In this document: in pieces, positions 26,705 to 35,589 of the stretch | Layout: every line of letters begins with the position of its first letter | Position numbering within the stretch: position 1 is the stretch's first letter | DNA from: JAGOEF01 sp029564465 | Lineage (GTDB): Bacteria > Bacteroidota > Bacteroidia > Bacteroidales > ML635J-15 | DNA: 64,000 nucleotides | Direction of reading: 5' to 3' | Assembly (NCBI GenBank): GCA_029564465.1 | Contig: JAKQPY010000075.1 | Location: 8,670 to 72,669 of the forward strand | Notes under the pieces: generated by a model | Database searches by the model: none | Told to the model about the DNA's origin: nothing | What the model saw: only the letters and a program-made list of their open reading frames with translations | Position numbers and translations under genes: made by a program

Positions 26705-28508
26705 ACCTGTTGGCGAAGTATTCGGTTAATATTTTTGCCTTCGGTTTGCCAATTGCTTTTTCCAATTCAAGTATGTCGAGTTTTTGAATTTTATCAACAG
26801 AACTGAATTTTTTCAGAAGTATAGCAATTGTTTTTTCTCCGATACCCGGTATTTGCTCCAGTTCGCTTCTGAGAAAGTCCGAAGAGCGCTTGTCTCTGTG
26901 AAACCCGATGGCAAACCGGTGGGCTTCATCGCGCAGGTGACGGATTATTTTGAGTGATTCTGAGTTTTTATCGAGATACAGTGGAATTGAGTCACCGGGG
27001 AAATATATTTCTTCGAGACGTTTGGCTATACCCATAATGGCGATTTTATCCTCGAGCCCTAGCTTTGTAAGGCTGGCAACAGCAGCATTTAACTGACCCT
27101 TACCACCGTCGATTACAATCAGCTTGGGAAGTTCTGCTTTTTCTGCCAGGAGCCGGCTGTAGCGCCGGTTTATCAATTCTTCCATAGAGGCAAAATCATC
27201 GGCTCCAACCACAGTTTTTATATTGAAATGCCGGTAATCTTTTTTCGAAGGTCTGGCATTTTTAAAAACCACACACGACGCTACCGGGTGTGTACCCTGC
27301 AAGTTCGAATTATCGAAACATTCAATAACATCGGGCAGTACACTGAGGCGTAAATCTTTCTTCAATGTATTCAGTTTCCGGTCTATGGCTTTATCCGGGT
27401 CTTTCTTTTCGATTATCTTTTGTTTTTCGAGCATAAAAAACCGCGCATTTCGTTGCGCCAGATTCAGAAGCTCAAGTTTGTCGCCTTTTTGCGGAACCGT
27501 CCATTTAAGTCCTTCAATGATAAATTCCGGATAAAAGGGTACAATGGCTTCGGGAGCATCTCTTCCAGTGCTTGTCCACATTTCGTAAGCCACCTGAAGC
27601 AACAGGTCTTCACACGATTCGTTGAGTAATCGTTTTAATTCGGTGTTAAAGGAATGAATAATGGCTCCGTCGAGTACTTTCAGATAGGATATATACACGG
27701 TCGATATATCATCAACAAGGCCGTAAACATCCACATTTTTAATGGTATTGCTTACTACGGTTGACTTAGCCCTATAATTTTCGACTATGGCGATTTTCTC
27801 CTTTACCTGTTGTGCCTTTTCGAATTGCAGCTGATTGGCATAATGCTGCATTTCGTTATGCAGATAGGCAATGGCTTCGGTTAGTTTTCCGCGGATAATT
27901 ACCCGGGCAGCTTCGATGGCAGTGGCATACTCACTGCGACTTTGTAGTCCGACACAGGGAGCCTTGCAATTGCCAATGTGATATTCGAGACAGACGTCAA
28001 ATTTACCGGCTGCAATCTTGCTTTCGCTTAAAGCCAGCCGGCATGTACGGGGCCGGTAGAGTACCCTGAGCAGCGAAATCAGGGTTTTAATAGTATATAA
28101 CGAAGTATATGGACCGTAAAAATCGCCTTCGAAGTCGCTTTTGTTGCGTGTGTATAAAATTCTGGGGAATTCCTCGCGCGTAACACAAATCCAGGGGTAG
28201 GTCTTGTCGTCTTTCAGCAGTACATTGTAACGGGGCTGCCATTGCTTTATCAGGTTATTCTCGAGCAATAAAGCATCGCTTTCTGATGCGACCACCATGT
28301 GTTCGATTCGGAATATTTTTTTTACCAGAACACGGGTTTTGTTGTTTTCGTGGTTTTTTGTGAAATATGAACTGACGCGTTTTTTTAAGTTTTTTGCTTT
28401 CCCAATGTAAATAATAACACCTTCTGAATTAAAAAATTTATAAATACCCGGATTTGAAGGCAGGGCTTCAACCTGAGATTTTATGTCGTTGCTGAATGCT
28501 GCCTGCAT
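26703..28508 (-). CDS. uvrC: Excinuclease ABC subunit C
   Basis: A 601-aa nucleotide-excision-repair endonuclease. The N-terminal GIY-YIG nuclease domain (NPGIYKFFNSEGVIIYIGKA, residues 19-38) makes the 3' incision. A UVR domain follows near 205-240, then the RNase H-like nuclease (IECFDNSNLQGTHPVAS near 388, LIVIDGGKGQLNAAV near 455) for the 5' incision, and a C-terminal helix-hairpin-helix (IPGIGEKTIAILLKKF). It starts 5 bp after the SiaB-like gene, an operon pairing worth noting. Confidence 0.96.
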   Translation of the reverse strand: MQAAFSNDIKSQVEALPSNPGIYKFFNSEGVIIYIGKAKNLKKRVSSYFTKNHENNKTRVLVKKIFRIEHMVVASESDALLLENNLIKQWQPRYNVLLKDDKTYPWICVTREEFPRILYTRNKSDFEGDFYGPYTSLYTIKTLISLLRVLYRPRTCRLALSESKIAAGKFDVCLEYHIGNCKAPCVGLQSRSEYATAIEAARVIIRGKLTEAIAYLHNEMQHYANQLQFEKAQQVKEKIAIVENYRAKSTVVSNTIKNVDVYGLVDDISTVYISYLKVLDGAIIHSFNTELKRLLNESCEDLLLQVAYEMWTSTGRDAPEAIVPFYPEFIIEGLKWTVPQKGDKLELLNLAQRNARFFMLEKQKIIEKKDPDKAIDRKLNTLKKDLRLSVLPDVIECFDNSNLQGTHPVASCVVFKNARPSKKDYRHFNIKTVVGADDFASMEELINRRYSRLLAEKAELPKLIVIDGGKGQLNAAVASLTKLGLEDKIAIMGIAKRLEEIYFPGDSIPLYLDKNSESLKIIRHLRDEAHRFAIGFHRDKRSSDFLRSELEQIPGIGEKTIAILLKKFSSVDKIQKLDILELEKAIGKPKAKILTEYFANR

Positions 28509-28513
28509 GATAT

Positions 28514-29038
28514 TTATCCCTGAATGATTGCTTCAATTCTGCATAACGCCAGCGAACCGGAATATCCGTAAACGGTACAAGCCAATAAAACGGATTTTCG
28601 GGCGATGCCCAGCAAACCCAGTCCAGCATTTTTACTGGTTTCAACCGATACCTGCAAAACCCCATGATATGCTGAAGTCACCTCATTATTATTCATTAAT
28701 GCAATTTTTTGTATCCTTTCCGAAAGTGCAAAAGCATCATCGGTTGGCAGTAAATTCTCGGTAATCAACCGAAAGGTTTTATGGGTCAGCGAAAACCGGA
28801 TTTCCAACAGGTTCTTGTCGCTATGTTCCGCGATTCCATGTTGCAGCATATTACTGATTAACTCGTTCGAAACCCATACTATTTTCCGCAACAGCAACTT
28901 ACTGCATCTGCTGAGTTCCTTCGAACCGGAGAGCTGCGCCAGCAAGGTGGAATGATTTACTTCAACCGAATCTCCGGAGTAATGTATCAGCACCACTTCG
29001 TCTGCCGGAGTCTGGATGGGTTTCTTTAGGTTCATCAA
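28514..29038 (-). CDS. SiaB-family (DUF6272-like) protein
   Basis: A 174-aa cytoplasmic protein with a histidine-kinase-like ATPase fold outline: KIVWVSNELISNMLQHG near residue 52 resembles the N box, and the region NAGLGLLGIARKS near 138 resembles the glycine-rich lid. SiaB-type proteins are kinases or anti-sigma-like partners acting on STAS-domain targets in biofilm or stress signalling. No STAS partner is encoded nearby. It lies 5 bp upstream of uvrC and is probably cotranscribed. The start could be either of two adjacent ATG codons. Confidence 0.7.
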   Translation of the reverse strand: MMNLKKPIQTPADEVVLIHYSGDSVEVNHSTLLAQLSGSKELSRCSKLLLRKIVWVSNELISNMLQHGIAEHSDKNLLEIRFSLTHKTFRLITENLLPTDDAFALSERIQKIALMNNNEVTSAYHGVLQVSVETSKNAGLGLLGIARKSVLLACTVYGYSGSLALCRIEAIIQG

Positions 29039-29080
29039 TTACTCGATTCTCCGGTAAAAGTATGAATTTTTTGGGGAAAT

Positions 29081-29235
29081 CAGAATACAGGAGTCAGAAT
29101 ATAGAATTCAGAAGGGGCGACTGGCAATGTTATAGCATTCTTATCTGACTGGAATTTTCCAAATCTCTAGAAACAACAGGATAATATCGTCCAACAAAAT
29201 GTCCCCTTCTGTATTCTGAATTCTGTATTCCAGAA
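29081..29235. repeat. Imperfect inverted repeat flanking an 85-bp spacer
   Basis: The left arm (29081-29117) and right arm (29203-29235) are related as inverted copies. The innermost 15 bases match 14 of 15 (left AGAATTCAGAAGGGG, right in reverse complement AGAATACAGAAGGGG), with a looser match further out. Both arms are built from short repeats of the CAGAATACAGAA type. It lies in the 254-bp gap between batC and the SiaB-like gene and could be a remnant mobile element or a large hairpin. Confidence 0.6.
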
Positions 29236-29292
29236 TCTTCATAATCAAATATTGCTTTTATGGCCACAAATATTTACCATCAGACCAATGCT

Positions 29293-29979
29293 CTACCATT
29301 CTTTTTGCACCCGCACCCTCTGCACCCTGGCTTTTTCTTTCTGCAGCTTTTCCTGAAGGTCTTTTTCGTCCTGTTCCATGGCATTCAGGATACGTTCGGC
29401 ATCTTCTTTCGAAACCTGATCCTGCTGTTGTTGCTGCTGCTGATTTTGTTTGTCCTGATTTTTATCGTTTTGCTGCTGCTGTTGTTGTTGCTGCTGGTTG
29501 TTGTTCTGACCCTGACCACCGCTGCCACCGCCCGATTGCTGCTTTGCCTGCATGTATTGGGCTACGCTCAGATTATAACGTGCATCGTTATTATCGGGGT
29601 TCAGGATTATGGCTTTCTGCAATGCATCGATGCTTCTGGCATAATCGCCGGCCTGCAGCAGCGAGGTACCCAGATTATACCATGCGGTCGATTGTTCCTT
29701 GCCCGAGCGGGCTGCCAGCATATATCCCGAGTATGAATTCGATGCATCTTCATATTTCTGCTGGCGGAACGAAGCAGCACCCATGTTATTTCGCACCTGA
29801 TACTGATCGGGTTGCATTTCGGAGGCTTTTTTAAAGGCAATTTCGGCATCAGCAAATTCCTTTTTTTCGTAGTGACGATTCCCTTCCCGGATATACCTGC
29901 GTTCGGCCTGTGCCGATACATTCAGTTGCAACAGACTGAAGCATGTAACAATCGCAATGGTTTGAAAAGACTTAAGCAT
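29293..29979 (-). CDS. batC: TPR protein of the Bat operon (BatC-like)
   Basis: A 228-aa exported protein with a signal peptide (residues 1-23, ending NVSAQ). Three or more TPR units lie at about 25-145 (for example NHYEKKEFADAEIAFKKA-like helices). After them comes a Gly/Gln/Asn tract of roughly 45 residues, nearly all Gln, then a charged helix. The start at 29979 opens on the signal peptide. It follows batB at once (stop and start within 2 bp). In known Bat loci BatC is periplasmic and works with the von Willebrand-domain proteins. The Gln tract is coded by CAG/CAA runs. Confidence 0.82.
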   Translation of the reverse strand: MLKSFQTIAIVTCFSLLQLNVSAQAERRYIREGNRHYEKKEFADAEIAFKKASEMQPDQYQVRNNMGAASFRQQKYEDASNSYSGYMLAARSGKEQSTAWYNLGTSLLQAGDYARSIDALQKAIILNPDNNDARYNLSVAQYMQAKQQSGGGSGGQGQNNNQQQQQQQQQNDKNQDKQNQQQQQQQDQVSKEDAERILNAMEQDEKDLQEKLQKEKARVQRVRVQKEW

Positions 29980-29980
29980 A

Positions 29981-31009
29981 TCAGTTTCCAACTTTAAAAA
30001 TATCAATTCTCGATTTTTTTCGTGTTATGCGATCCGAAATAAACAGTTCTGCCAACAACAACAGCAGCGCCAATGCAGCCGGGTAGGCAAATTTTTCGTC
30101 GTAATCGGAATATTGCTGCGATGTAGTTGTGGTTTGCTGCATTTTGCCAATTTCTTCGCTGATTAATTCAATCCCTGAATTACTGCTTCCTGTGCGAACA
30201 TAAATGCCATTTCCTGCAAGGGCAATGTTTTTAAGTCCCGCTTCGTCGAGTTTCGACATAACGACATTGCCGCTGTTATCTTTCAGAAATCCGTTCCCAT
30301 CCGGTGCAGGGACAGGTTGACCGTTTGGAAGCCCCATTCCAACGGTGTGTATCACAATTCCTTTTTCGGCTGCGGTTTTTGCCGACGACACAGGGTCATC
30401 TTCATGATTTTCGCCATCAGTAAAGATTACAAGTACTTTACTGGTTTGATTTTCGGAAGTGAACGAGCGGACAGCCATGTCGATAGCCGAACCTATGGCT
30501 GTACCCTGTTTGGGAACCATCGCCGGGTTTATCGTACTTAAAAACATCTTGGCGGATGCGTAATCGTTGGTTACCGGTAACTGCACATAAGCATCTCCGG
30601 CAAAAACAATCAAGCCAATTTTATCGTTCTGAAGTTCAGAAATCAATTTTTCCACCGATTTTTTAGCCCTTTCAAGACGATTGGGTTTCACATCGCGGGT
30701 GAGCATACTATTAGACACATCAATAGCAACAATCATCTCAATGCCGTTTCGCTTAACTTCCATCAGGCTGCTCCCGAAGCGTGGCCTTGCAATGGCAATT
30801 ACGATGAGACCAAAAGCCGACAGCAATAGAATAACTTTCAACCGCCTCAGGCTTTTCGAGACTTCCGGCATCAAACCGGCCACAACCTGCGGGTCGCCAA
30901 ACTGTCGGATTTTTTTCTTCCTGTTACGCCTCGATACCCACCACAACAGAACAAAGCCCGGTATCAGCAACAGCAACCACAAAAATTCTTCGTTATGAAA
31001 CTGGAACAT
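29981..31009 (-). CDS. batB: Von Willebrand factor A membrane protein BatB
   Basis: A 342-aa protein with two N-terminal membrane segments (about 9-25 and 57-77), a vWA domain, and a C-terminal membrane segment near 310-325. The metal-ion-dependent adhesion site is visible as AIDVSNSMLTRD near residue 94, with the Thr in the QGTAIGSAIDMAV stretch and Asp in VIFTDGENHED. It is the second of two paired vWA proteins in the operon, as in other Bacteroidota Bat loci, which are linked to aerotolerance or envelope stress. The molecular role is not settled. Confidence 0.88.
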   Translation of the reverse strand: MFQFHNEEFLWLLLLIPGFVLLWWVSRRNRKKKIRQFGDPQVVAGLMPEVSKSLRRLKVILLLSAFGLIVIAIARPRFGSSLMEVKRNGIEMIVAIDVSNSMLTRDVKPNRLERAKKSVEKLISELQNDKIGLIVFAGDAYVQLPVTNDYASAKMFLSTINPAMVPKQGTAIGSAIDMAVRSFTSENQTSKVLVIFTDGENHEDDPVSSAKTAAEKGIVIHTVGMGLPNGQPVPAPDGNGFLKDNSGNVVMSKLDEAGLKNIALAGNGIYVRTGSSNSGIELISEEIGKMQQTTTTSQQYSDYDEKFAYPAALALLLLLAELFISDRITRKKSRIDIFKVGN

Positions 31010-31021
31010 ATCTTGTACCTC

Positions 31022-32017
31022 CTATGGCATGGGTTTGTAAATGGTCAATCGCAACAATAACTCGAGCAGTAAGGCTAACAAGGCAATTAACGCAAACCAG
31101 AAAAACCGCTCTTCGGGCTTGCTGTAGTCGGTAACCTGCAGTTTTATCTTCTCGAGCTGATCTATTTCGCTATACACAGCCTTCAGTGCTTCCTTATCTT
31201 CGGCGCGGTAGTATTTCCCACCGGTGATGTCAGCAATCTGTTTGAGCACTTCTTCGTCGATTTTCACTTCCATATCGCGGTATTGGGTACCGAATGCTGT
31301 TTGCACCGGATAGGGTGCCATTCCCTGTCGGCCAACGCCTATGGTGTAAACCCTGATTCCAAAAGTGCGCGAAATTTCGGCGGCAGTCAGCGGTGCTACC
31401 GACCCACGGTTATTTACACCATCGGTGAGGAGTATAATCACCTTACTCACCGCATTGCTTTCTTTCAGCCGGTTTACCGAAGTGGCCAGTCCGGAGCCAA
31501 TGGCGGTGCCATCCGAAAGCAGATCGCTTCTGATATCTTTAAACAGGTTTATCAATACCGCATGATCGGTGGTCAGCGGACACTGCGTAAAGCTTTCACC
31601 GGCAAATATCACCAGTCCGATACGGTCGCTGCGTCGGTTCGAAATAAACTCAATCGCCACATCTTTGGCAGCCTCCAGCCGGTTGGGTTTAAAATCTTCT
31701 GCCAGCATACTGCCACTGATATCCATAGCCAGCATTATGTCGATTCCTTCGGTGGAGCTGGTCTGCCAGGTGTTTTTACTCTGAGGACGGGCAATGATTA
31801 CCACAATACATGCCACTACAATCATGCGCAGCACAAAAACGGAATGCCGCAACTTTACGCGCAGATCACTGCCAATTGCCCGAAAAGCCTGCGATGACGA
31901 AAAATGCAGTGCGGGGTGCATTTTCTTCAGACGATAAATATACCAAACCGTCAGTGGTACAATAATTAGCAGAAACCAGAGGTATTCCTTATGTGAGAAT
32001 GTAATATCGCTAAACAT
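31022..32017 (-). CDS. batA: Von Willebrand factor A membrane protein BatA
   Basis: A 331-aa protein with the same plan as BatB: N-terminal membrane segments (about 10-28 and 55-74), a vWA domain with MIDAS motif AMDISGSMLAEDF near residue 90, DGTAIGSGLATSV and ILLTDGVNNRG, and a C-terminal membrane anchor. The start at 32017 is preferred over 32056 because it opens at the conserved MFSDITFSHKEYLWFLL region; it overlaps the upstream stop by 8 bp, which suggests coupling. It precedes batB by 12 bp. Confidence 0.88.
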   Translation of the reverse strand: MFSDITFSHKEYLWFLLIIVPLTVWYIYRLKKMHPALHFSSSQAFRAIGSDLRVKLRHSVFVLRMIVVACIVVIIARPQSKNTWQTSSTEGIDIMLAMDISGSMLAEDFKPNRLEAAKDVAIEFISNRRSDRIGLVIFAGESFTQCPLTTDHAVLINLFKDIRSDLLSDGTAIGSGLATSVNRLKESNAVSKVIILLTDGVNNRGSVAPLTAAEISRTFGIRVYTIGVGRQGMAPYPVQTAFGTQYRDMEVKIDEEVLKQIADITGGKYYRAEDKEALKAVYSEIDQLEKIKLQVTDYSKPEERFFWFALIALLALLLELLLRLTIYKPMP

Positions 32018-33410
32018 GGCTCTTGTCCTCCTCAGTGTTTTCCGGTTCAACTTCAATAAGCGCTTCTACCTGCTTTCCGGCTTCCGGGTCGGGTAACTCG
32101 ATGGTTTCTTCAACTATTGTAAATGCATTTTTCAAACAACTGTCGTTCTCGTGGAACATCGGCTCTGCCTTCGCAAATTTTACTGCATCGGCAATATTAA
32201 GTATTTGCCTGAGTAAGTCGAGGTGCCGTTGCGAAAAGCTGCTGTTGCCGGCCATGTGTTGCATTATTTCATCGGTTGTCATTTCCATGGCACTTACCCC
32301 AAACCGGCCTTCGAAATATTTACGAAGGGTTTCGGTGAGTTCACTATAGAAATCAAGCAGCTTGCCAGATTGCCATTTCTTCTCGTCGCGGATTCTCGAA
32401 AGCTCGCGCAGTGCAACAATATGCGGTGGTTCGGGCGGTGGAACCTTACGGAATAACTGACGGATATTTTTCTTACGGAAGAACAGATAATACAGCACAC
32501 CAACCACTGCAGCCAGAATCAAAAGTAGCCACCACCAATTGTCTTTAATAAACTTCCAGAACCGCCACCAGAATTCGGCCCAGGTAAGCGGTGTATTGAA
32601 CAATTCGTCGTCGATGTCTTTTATCTGAATGGTAACAAACAGGTTCTGACCTTTCGCAACCGTGTCGTATTCCTGAACAAAAACCGTATCATTGGCTCCG
32701 GGTATCCGGTAGGTCTCCATAATCTCGTTGTTGGCAAGAATAAACAGTGATTGTTTTGCTCCGGCAGCTATCAGACTCAGGGCATCGTCGTTCCGGAAAC
32801 CTATGCTACGGTATAATTCTGAGGCAAATTGCTGAATCATAAGATTTCTCACCGAGTCCTGCATCTTTTTCAGATTTTCGGGACTCATACCCTGAGTTAC
32901 AGAATCGGGAATTGCCTGTGCTACTTCTTCCTGAAAGTTGTTCCTGCCGAAAACCACAATTCCGGCATTCTGTGCTTTCACCGTATCGCGGGGAACTGTA
33001 TCCATATCGAGATATGGCAATACATTCAGACTTACGCTGTCGGTGTAATAAAAAAGGGTGTCCTTCCCGAAAATTACTTTTATTTGCTGACCGGGAATTA
33101 CTACCTGACCCGTGTCGAACGATGTCAGCCTCAGGTTTCGCACATACAGGGGCTCGCCTGCTTTTTTACTTTTCACCGGATCTTCCGCCTTTATAATGTA
33201 CACGTTGCGTGCAATAGTATCGGTATATTCCGGAAAGATTATTTCGTTGGGTTCGCTGCCATCATACTGCAGTGCGTAATGCAGGGGCTGCCCCATGATA
33301 ATGCTGTCGTTTTCGACAACAACCCGTACGCTGTTTTGCTGGGCAAACAAACCGCCGGTTGCGGCAAGGCAGCAAACCAACCAAAGGGGTATTTTCATCC
33401 ATTGCTGCAT
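32010..33410 (-). CDS. Bat-operon membrane protein with BatD-like beta domain
   Basis: A 466-aa protein with a signal peptide (about 1-23), an exported beta-rich region (about 25-130) similar in style to BatD modules, a membrane segment near 287-311 (WWWLLLILAAVVGVLYYLFF) and a cytoplasmic helical tail containing PHIVALRELSRIRDEKKW. Such a protein usually sits between the DUF58 gene and batA in Bacteroidota. It may be partly a stand-in for the missing batD, which is an inference. It starts 2 bp after the DUF58 gene's stop. Confidence 0.7.
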   Translation of the reverse strand: MQQWMKIPLWLVCCLAATGGLFAQQNSVRVVVENDSIIMGQPLHYALQYDGSEPNEIIFPEYTDTIARNVYIIKAEDPVKSKKAGEPLYVRNLRLTSFDTGQVVIPGQQIKVIFGKDTLFYYTDSVSLNVLPYLDMDTVPRDTVKAQNAGIVVFGRNNFQEEVAQAIPDSVTQGMSPENLKKMQDSVRNLMIQQFASELYRSIGFRNDDALSLIAAGAKQSLFILANNEIMETYRIPGANDTVFVQEYDTVAKGQNLFVTIQIKDIDDELFNTPLTWAEFWWRFWKFIKDNWWWLLLILAAVVGVLYYLFFRKKNIRQLFRKVPPPEPPHIVALRELSRIRDEKKWQSGKLLDFYSELTETLRKYFEGRFGVSAMEMTTDEIMQHMAGNSSFSQRHLDLLRQILNIADAVKFAKAEPMFHENDSCLKNAFTIVEETIELPDPEAGKQVEALIEVEPENTEEDKSHV

Positions 33411-33412
33411 AA

Positions 33413-34276
33413 CTATCTTTTTTTAAACAAACCGATTAAAGGTTTTATATAATCTTCGCCGGTGGCAATGTTTACATAATCGACTCCGCATTTGGCAAAT
33501 GTTTCGCGGCATGCCTTGTCGTGTTGCAGCCACCACTTATTGTACTGCTCCCGTGCTTTTCGCGATGAGGTGTTTACCCAGTGAATTGCCCCGGTTTCGT
33601 TGTCAACCACCTGCACCAGTCCCATGTCGCTGAGCTCAGCCTCCCTTTTGTCGTAGAGCCTGAGAGCCACCACATCGTGTTTGCGGGCAGCTATTTTAAG
33701 GGCATCCGAATAGTCGGGCGACATAAAATCGGACATCACAAAAACGGTGGAACGCTTTTTAATGGCATTGGTTAAAAACCGCAGCGATTCGGCGATGTCG
33801 GTTTTTTTGCTTTGTGGTTCAAAATTGAGGAGTTCCCTGATGATATGCAAAATGTGTTTGCGGCCTTTTTTTGGTGGAATGAACTTCTCGATTTTGTCGC
33901 TGAAAAGCACCACCCCGATTTTATCGTTGTTTTGAATGGCTGAGAACGACAAAACGGCAGCAATTTCGGCAGCGAGAAACTGCTTCATCTGGGATTGGGT
34001 TCCAAACTGCCCCGACCCGCTCACATCAATCAGTAAGACCACCGTGAGTTCGCGTTCTTCTTCGAACACTTTCACAAATGGGTGGTTAAAGCGGGCCGTT
34101 ACATGCCAGTCGATATGTTTTATCGGGTCACCGTAAAAGTATTCGCGCACTTCGCTGAAAGCCATACCCTTCCCTTTGAAGGCGCTGTGGTATTCGCCGG
34201 CAAATATCTGATTCGACAAGCCCTTGGTCTTGATCTCGATTCTTCGTACCTTTTTTAGCAGTTCAGCAGTTTCCAT
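33413..34276 (-). CDS. DUF58 domain protein of the Bat operon
   Basis: A 287-aa soluble protein of the DUF58 family, with the hallmark FSEVREYFYGDPIKHIDWHV near residue 40 and a degenerate vWA-like fold (VLLIDVSGSGQFG near 80). DUF58 proteins are nearly always encoded beside moxR, as here (60-bp gap), and are thought to be partners or targets of the MoxR ATPase. No membrane segment is present. It is the second gene of the six-gene operon. Confidence 0.9.
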   Translation of the reverse strand: METAELLKKVRRIEIKTKGLSNQIFAGEYHSAFKGKGMAFSEVREYFYGDPIKHIDWHVTARFNHPFVKVFEEERELTVVLLIDVSGSGQFGTQSQMKQFLAAEIAAVLSFSAIQNNDKIGVVLFSDKIEKFIPPKKGRKHILHIIRELLNFEPQSKKTDIAESLRFLTNAIKKRSTVFVMSDFMSPDYSDALKIAARKHDVVALRLYDKREAELSDMGLVQVVDNETGAIHWVNTSSRKAREQYNKWWLQHDKACRETFAKCGVDYVNIATGEDYIKPLIGLFKKR

Positions 34277-34336
34277 CGTTTTCTACTTAGTTTACTACAC
34301 AATCAAACCTGTTACCATAATGCGGTAAGATTCCTG

Positions 34337-35332
34337 TTAGGGAACTTCAACCGTATTCAGTATTTCGCTGATGATTTCTTCGGTGGTGATATTTTCGGCT
34401 TCAGCTTCGTAGGTAAGGCCAATGCGGTGACGCAGTACATCGTGGCAAACTGCCCTGACGTCTTCGGGAATAACAAATCCGCGTCGTTTTATAAAGGCAT
34501 AGGCCTTCGAAGCCATGGCCAGGTTGATGCTGGCACGCGGTGACCCACCGTACTCAATCAGTGGTTTGAATTTTTCGAGTTTATACTGATCGGGATAACG
34601 CGATGCAAATACAATGTCGAGGATATAGTTTTCGATTTTTTCGCTGAGATAAACTTCTCTAACAATCTTGCGTGCTTTCACAATATCCGCGGGTTTTACC
34701 ACGGCTGCAGCTTTCGGGAAATCGTGGGCCAGATTTTCGCGCATAATCAGTCTTTCGTCCTCGAAACGCGGATAGTCAATTACCACTTTGAGCATAAACC
34801 GGTCGAGTTGCGCTTCGGGCAGAGGATAGGTTCCCTCTTGCTCAATGGGGTTCATGGTAGCCATTACCAAAAACGGGTCGGCCAACGGATAGGTTTTGTC
34901 ACCCAGGGTAACCTGACGCTCCTGCATGGCTTCGAGCAAAGCCGACTGAACTTTTGCAGGGGCACGGTTTACTTCGTCGGCCAGAATAAAGTTGCTGAAA
35001 ATAGGTCCCTTTTTCACAATAAACTCTTCCTGCTTCTGACTGTAGATCATAGTCCCCAGCAAGTCGGCCGGCAAAAGGTCGGGTGTGAACTGAATCCTCT
35101 TGAATTGAGCATCAATGCTGGTAGCCAGTGTGTTGATAGCCAGGGTTTTTGCCAGACCGGGAACACCTTCGAGCAAAATATGGCCATCGCTCAATAAGCC
35201 AATCATCAGGCCTTCGAGAAGGTGCTTCTGACCAACAATCACTTTCTGCAATTCGAAGTTGATGATGTCAACAAATGAACTCTCCTGACGGATTCGTTCG
35301 TTCAACTCGGTTACATTCAATGTCTGTGTCAT
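34337..35332 (-). CDS. moxR: MoxR-family AAA+ ATPase
   Basis: A 331-aa AAA+ ATPase of the MoxR family. Walker A is LEGVPGLAKTLA near residue 54, Walker B is ILADEVNRAPAKVQSAL near 115, and the ATMNPIEQEGTYPLPEAQLD stretch near 158 carries sensor 1 and the arginine-finger region. The family acts as a chaperone that assembles or activates vWA-domain partners, supplied here by the downstream Bat proteins. It leads the operon and has a candidate promoter. Confidence 0.95.
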   Translation of the reverse strand: MTQTLNVTELNERIRQESSFVDIINFELQKVIVGQKHLLEGLMIGLLSDGHILLEGVPGLAKTLAINTLATSIDAQFKRIQFTPDLLPADLLGTMIYSQKQEEFIVKKGPIFSNFILADEVNRAPAKVQSALLEAMQERQVTLGDKTYPLADPFLVMATMNPIEQEGTYPLPEAQLDRFMLKVVIDYPRFEDERLIMRENLAHDFPKAAAVVKPADIVKARKIVREVYLSEKIENYILDIVFASRYPDQYKLEKFKPLIEYGGSPRASINLAMASKAYAFIKRRGFVIPEDVRAVCHDVLRHRIGLTYEAEAENITTEEIISEILNTVEVP

Positions 35333-35372
35333 AATATCAAACTTGTTTGTTTTTGTTTTTACAATGCGACAA

Positions 35373-35403
35373 CGAAAATAGAAACATAATGTTTTGTTTG
35401 CAA
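35373..35403 (-). promoter_or_regulatory. Candidate promoter of the moxR/Bat operon
   Basis: On the minus strand TTG (35403-35401), a 20-bp spacer and TATTTTCG (35380-35373), one mismatch to TAnnTTTG. The start codon at 35332 is about 40 bp downstream. The rest of the 257-bp gap between moxR and the T9SS gene at 35590 shows nothing else I can name. Confidence 0.45.
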
Positions 35404-35589
35404 GTGTTCAACGCAAGCTTATGCTTAGATATTTGTTAAAGCCCGTTAAAGTTGTGTTAAAAAGCGCTTGTTGGTGAAAATTATCCAGTAAAATGCGATT
35501 TGAGGTGATGGTAATGATGGGTTTCGAAGCGTGGCAATCTCATCTGGCATTAGGTATTGAGTTGCATACCCGTTAAATAAATATTCAAA

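Noticed and set aside
29260..29736. Leucine-rich open frame opposite batC
   Set aside because: It is the complement of the Gln tract and TPR region; batC explains the sequence.
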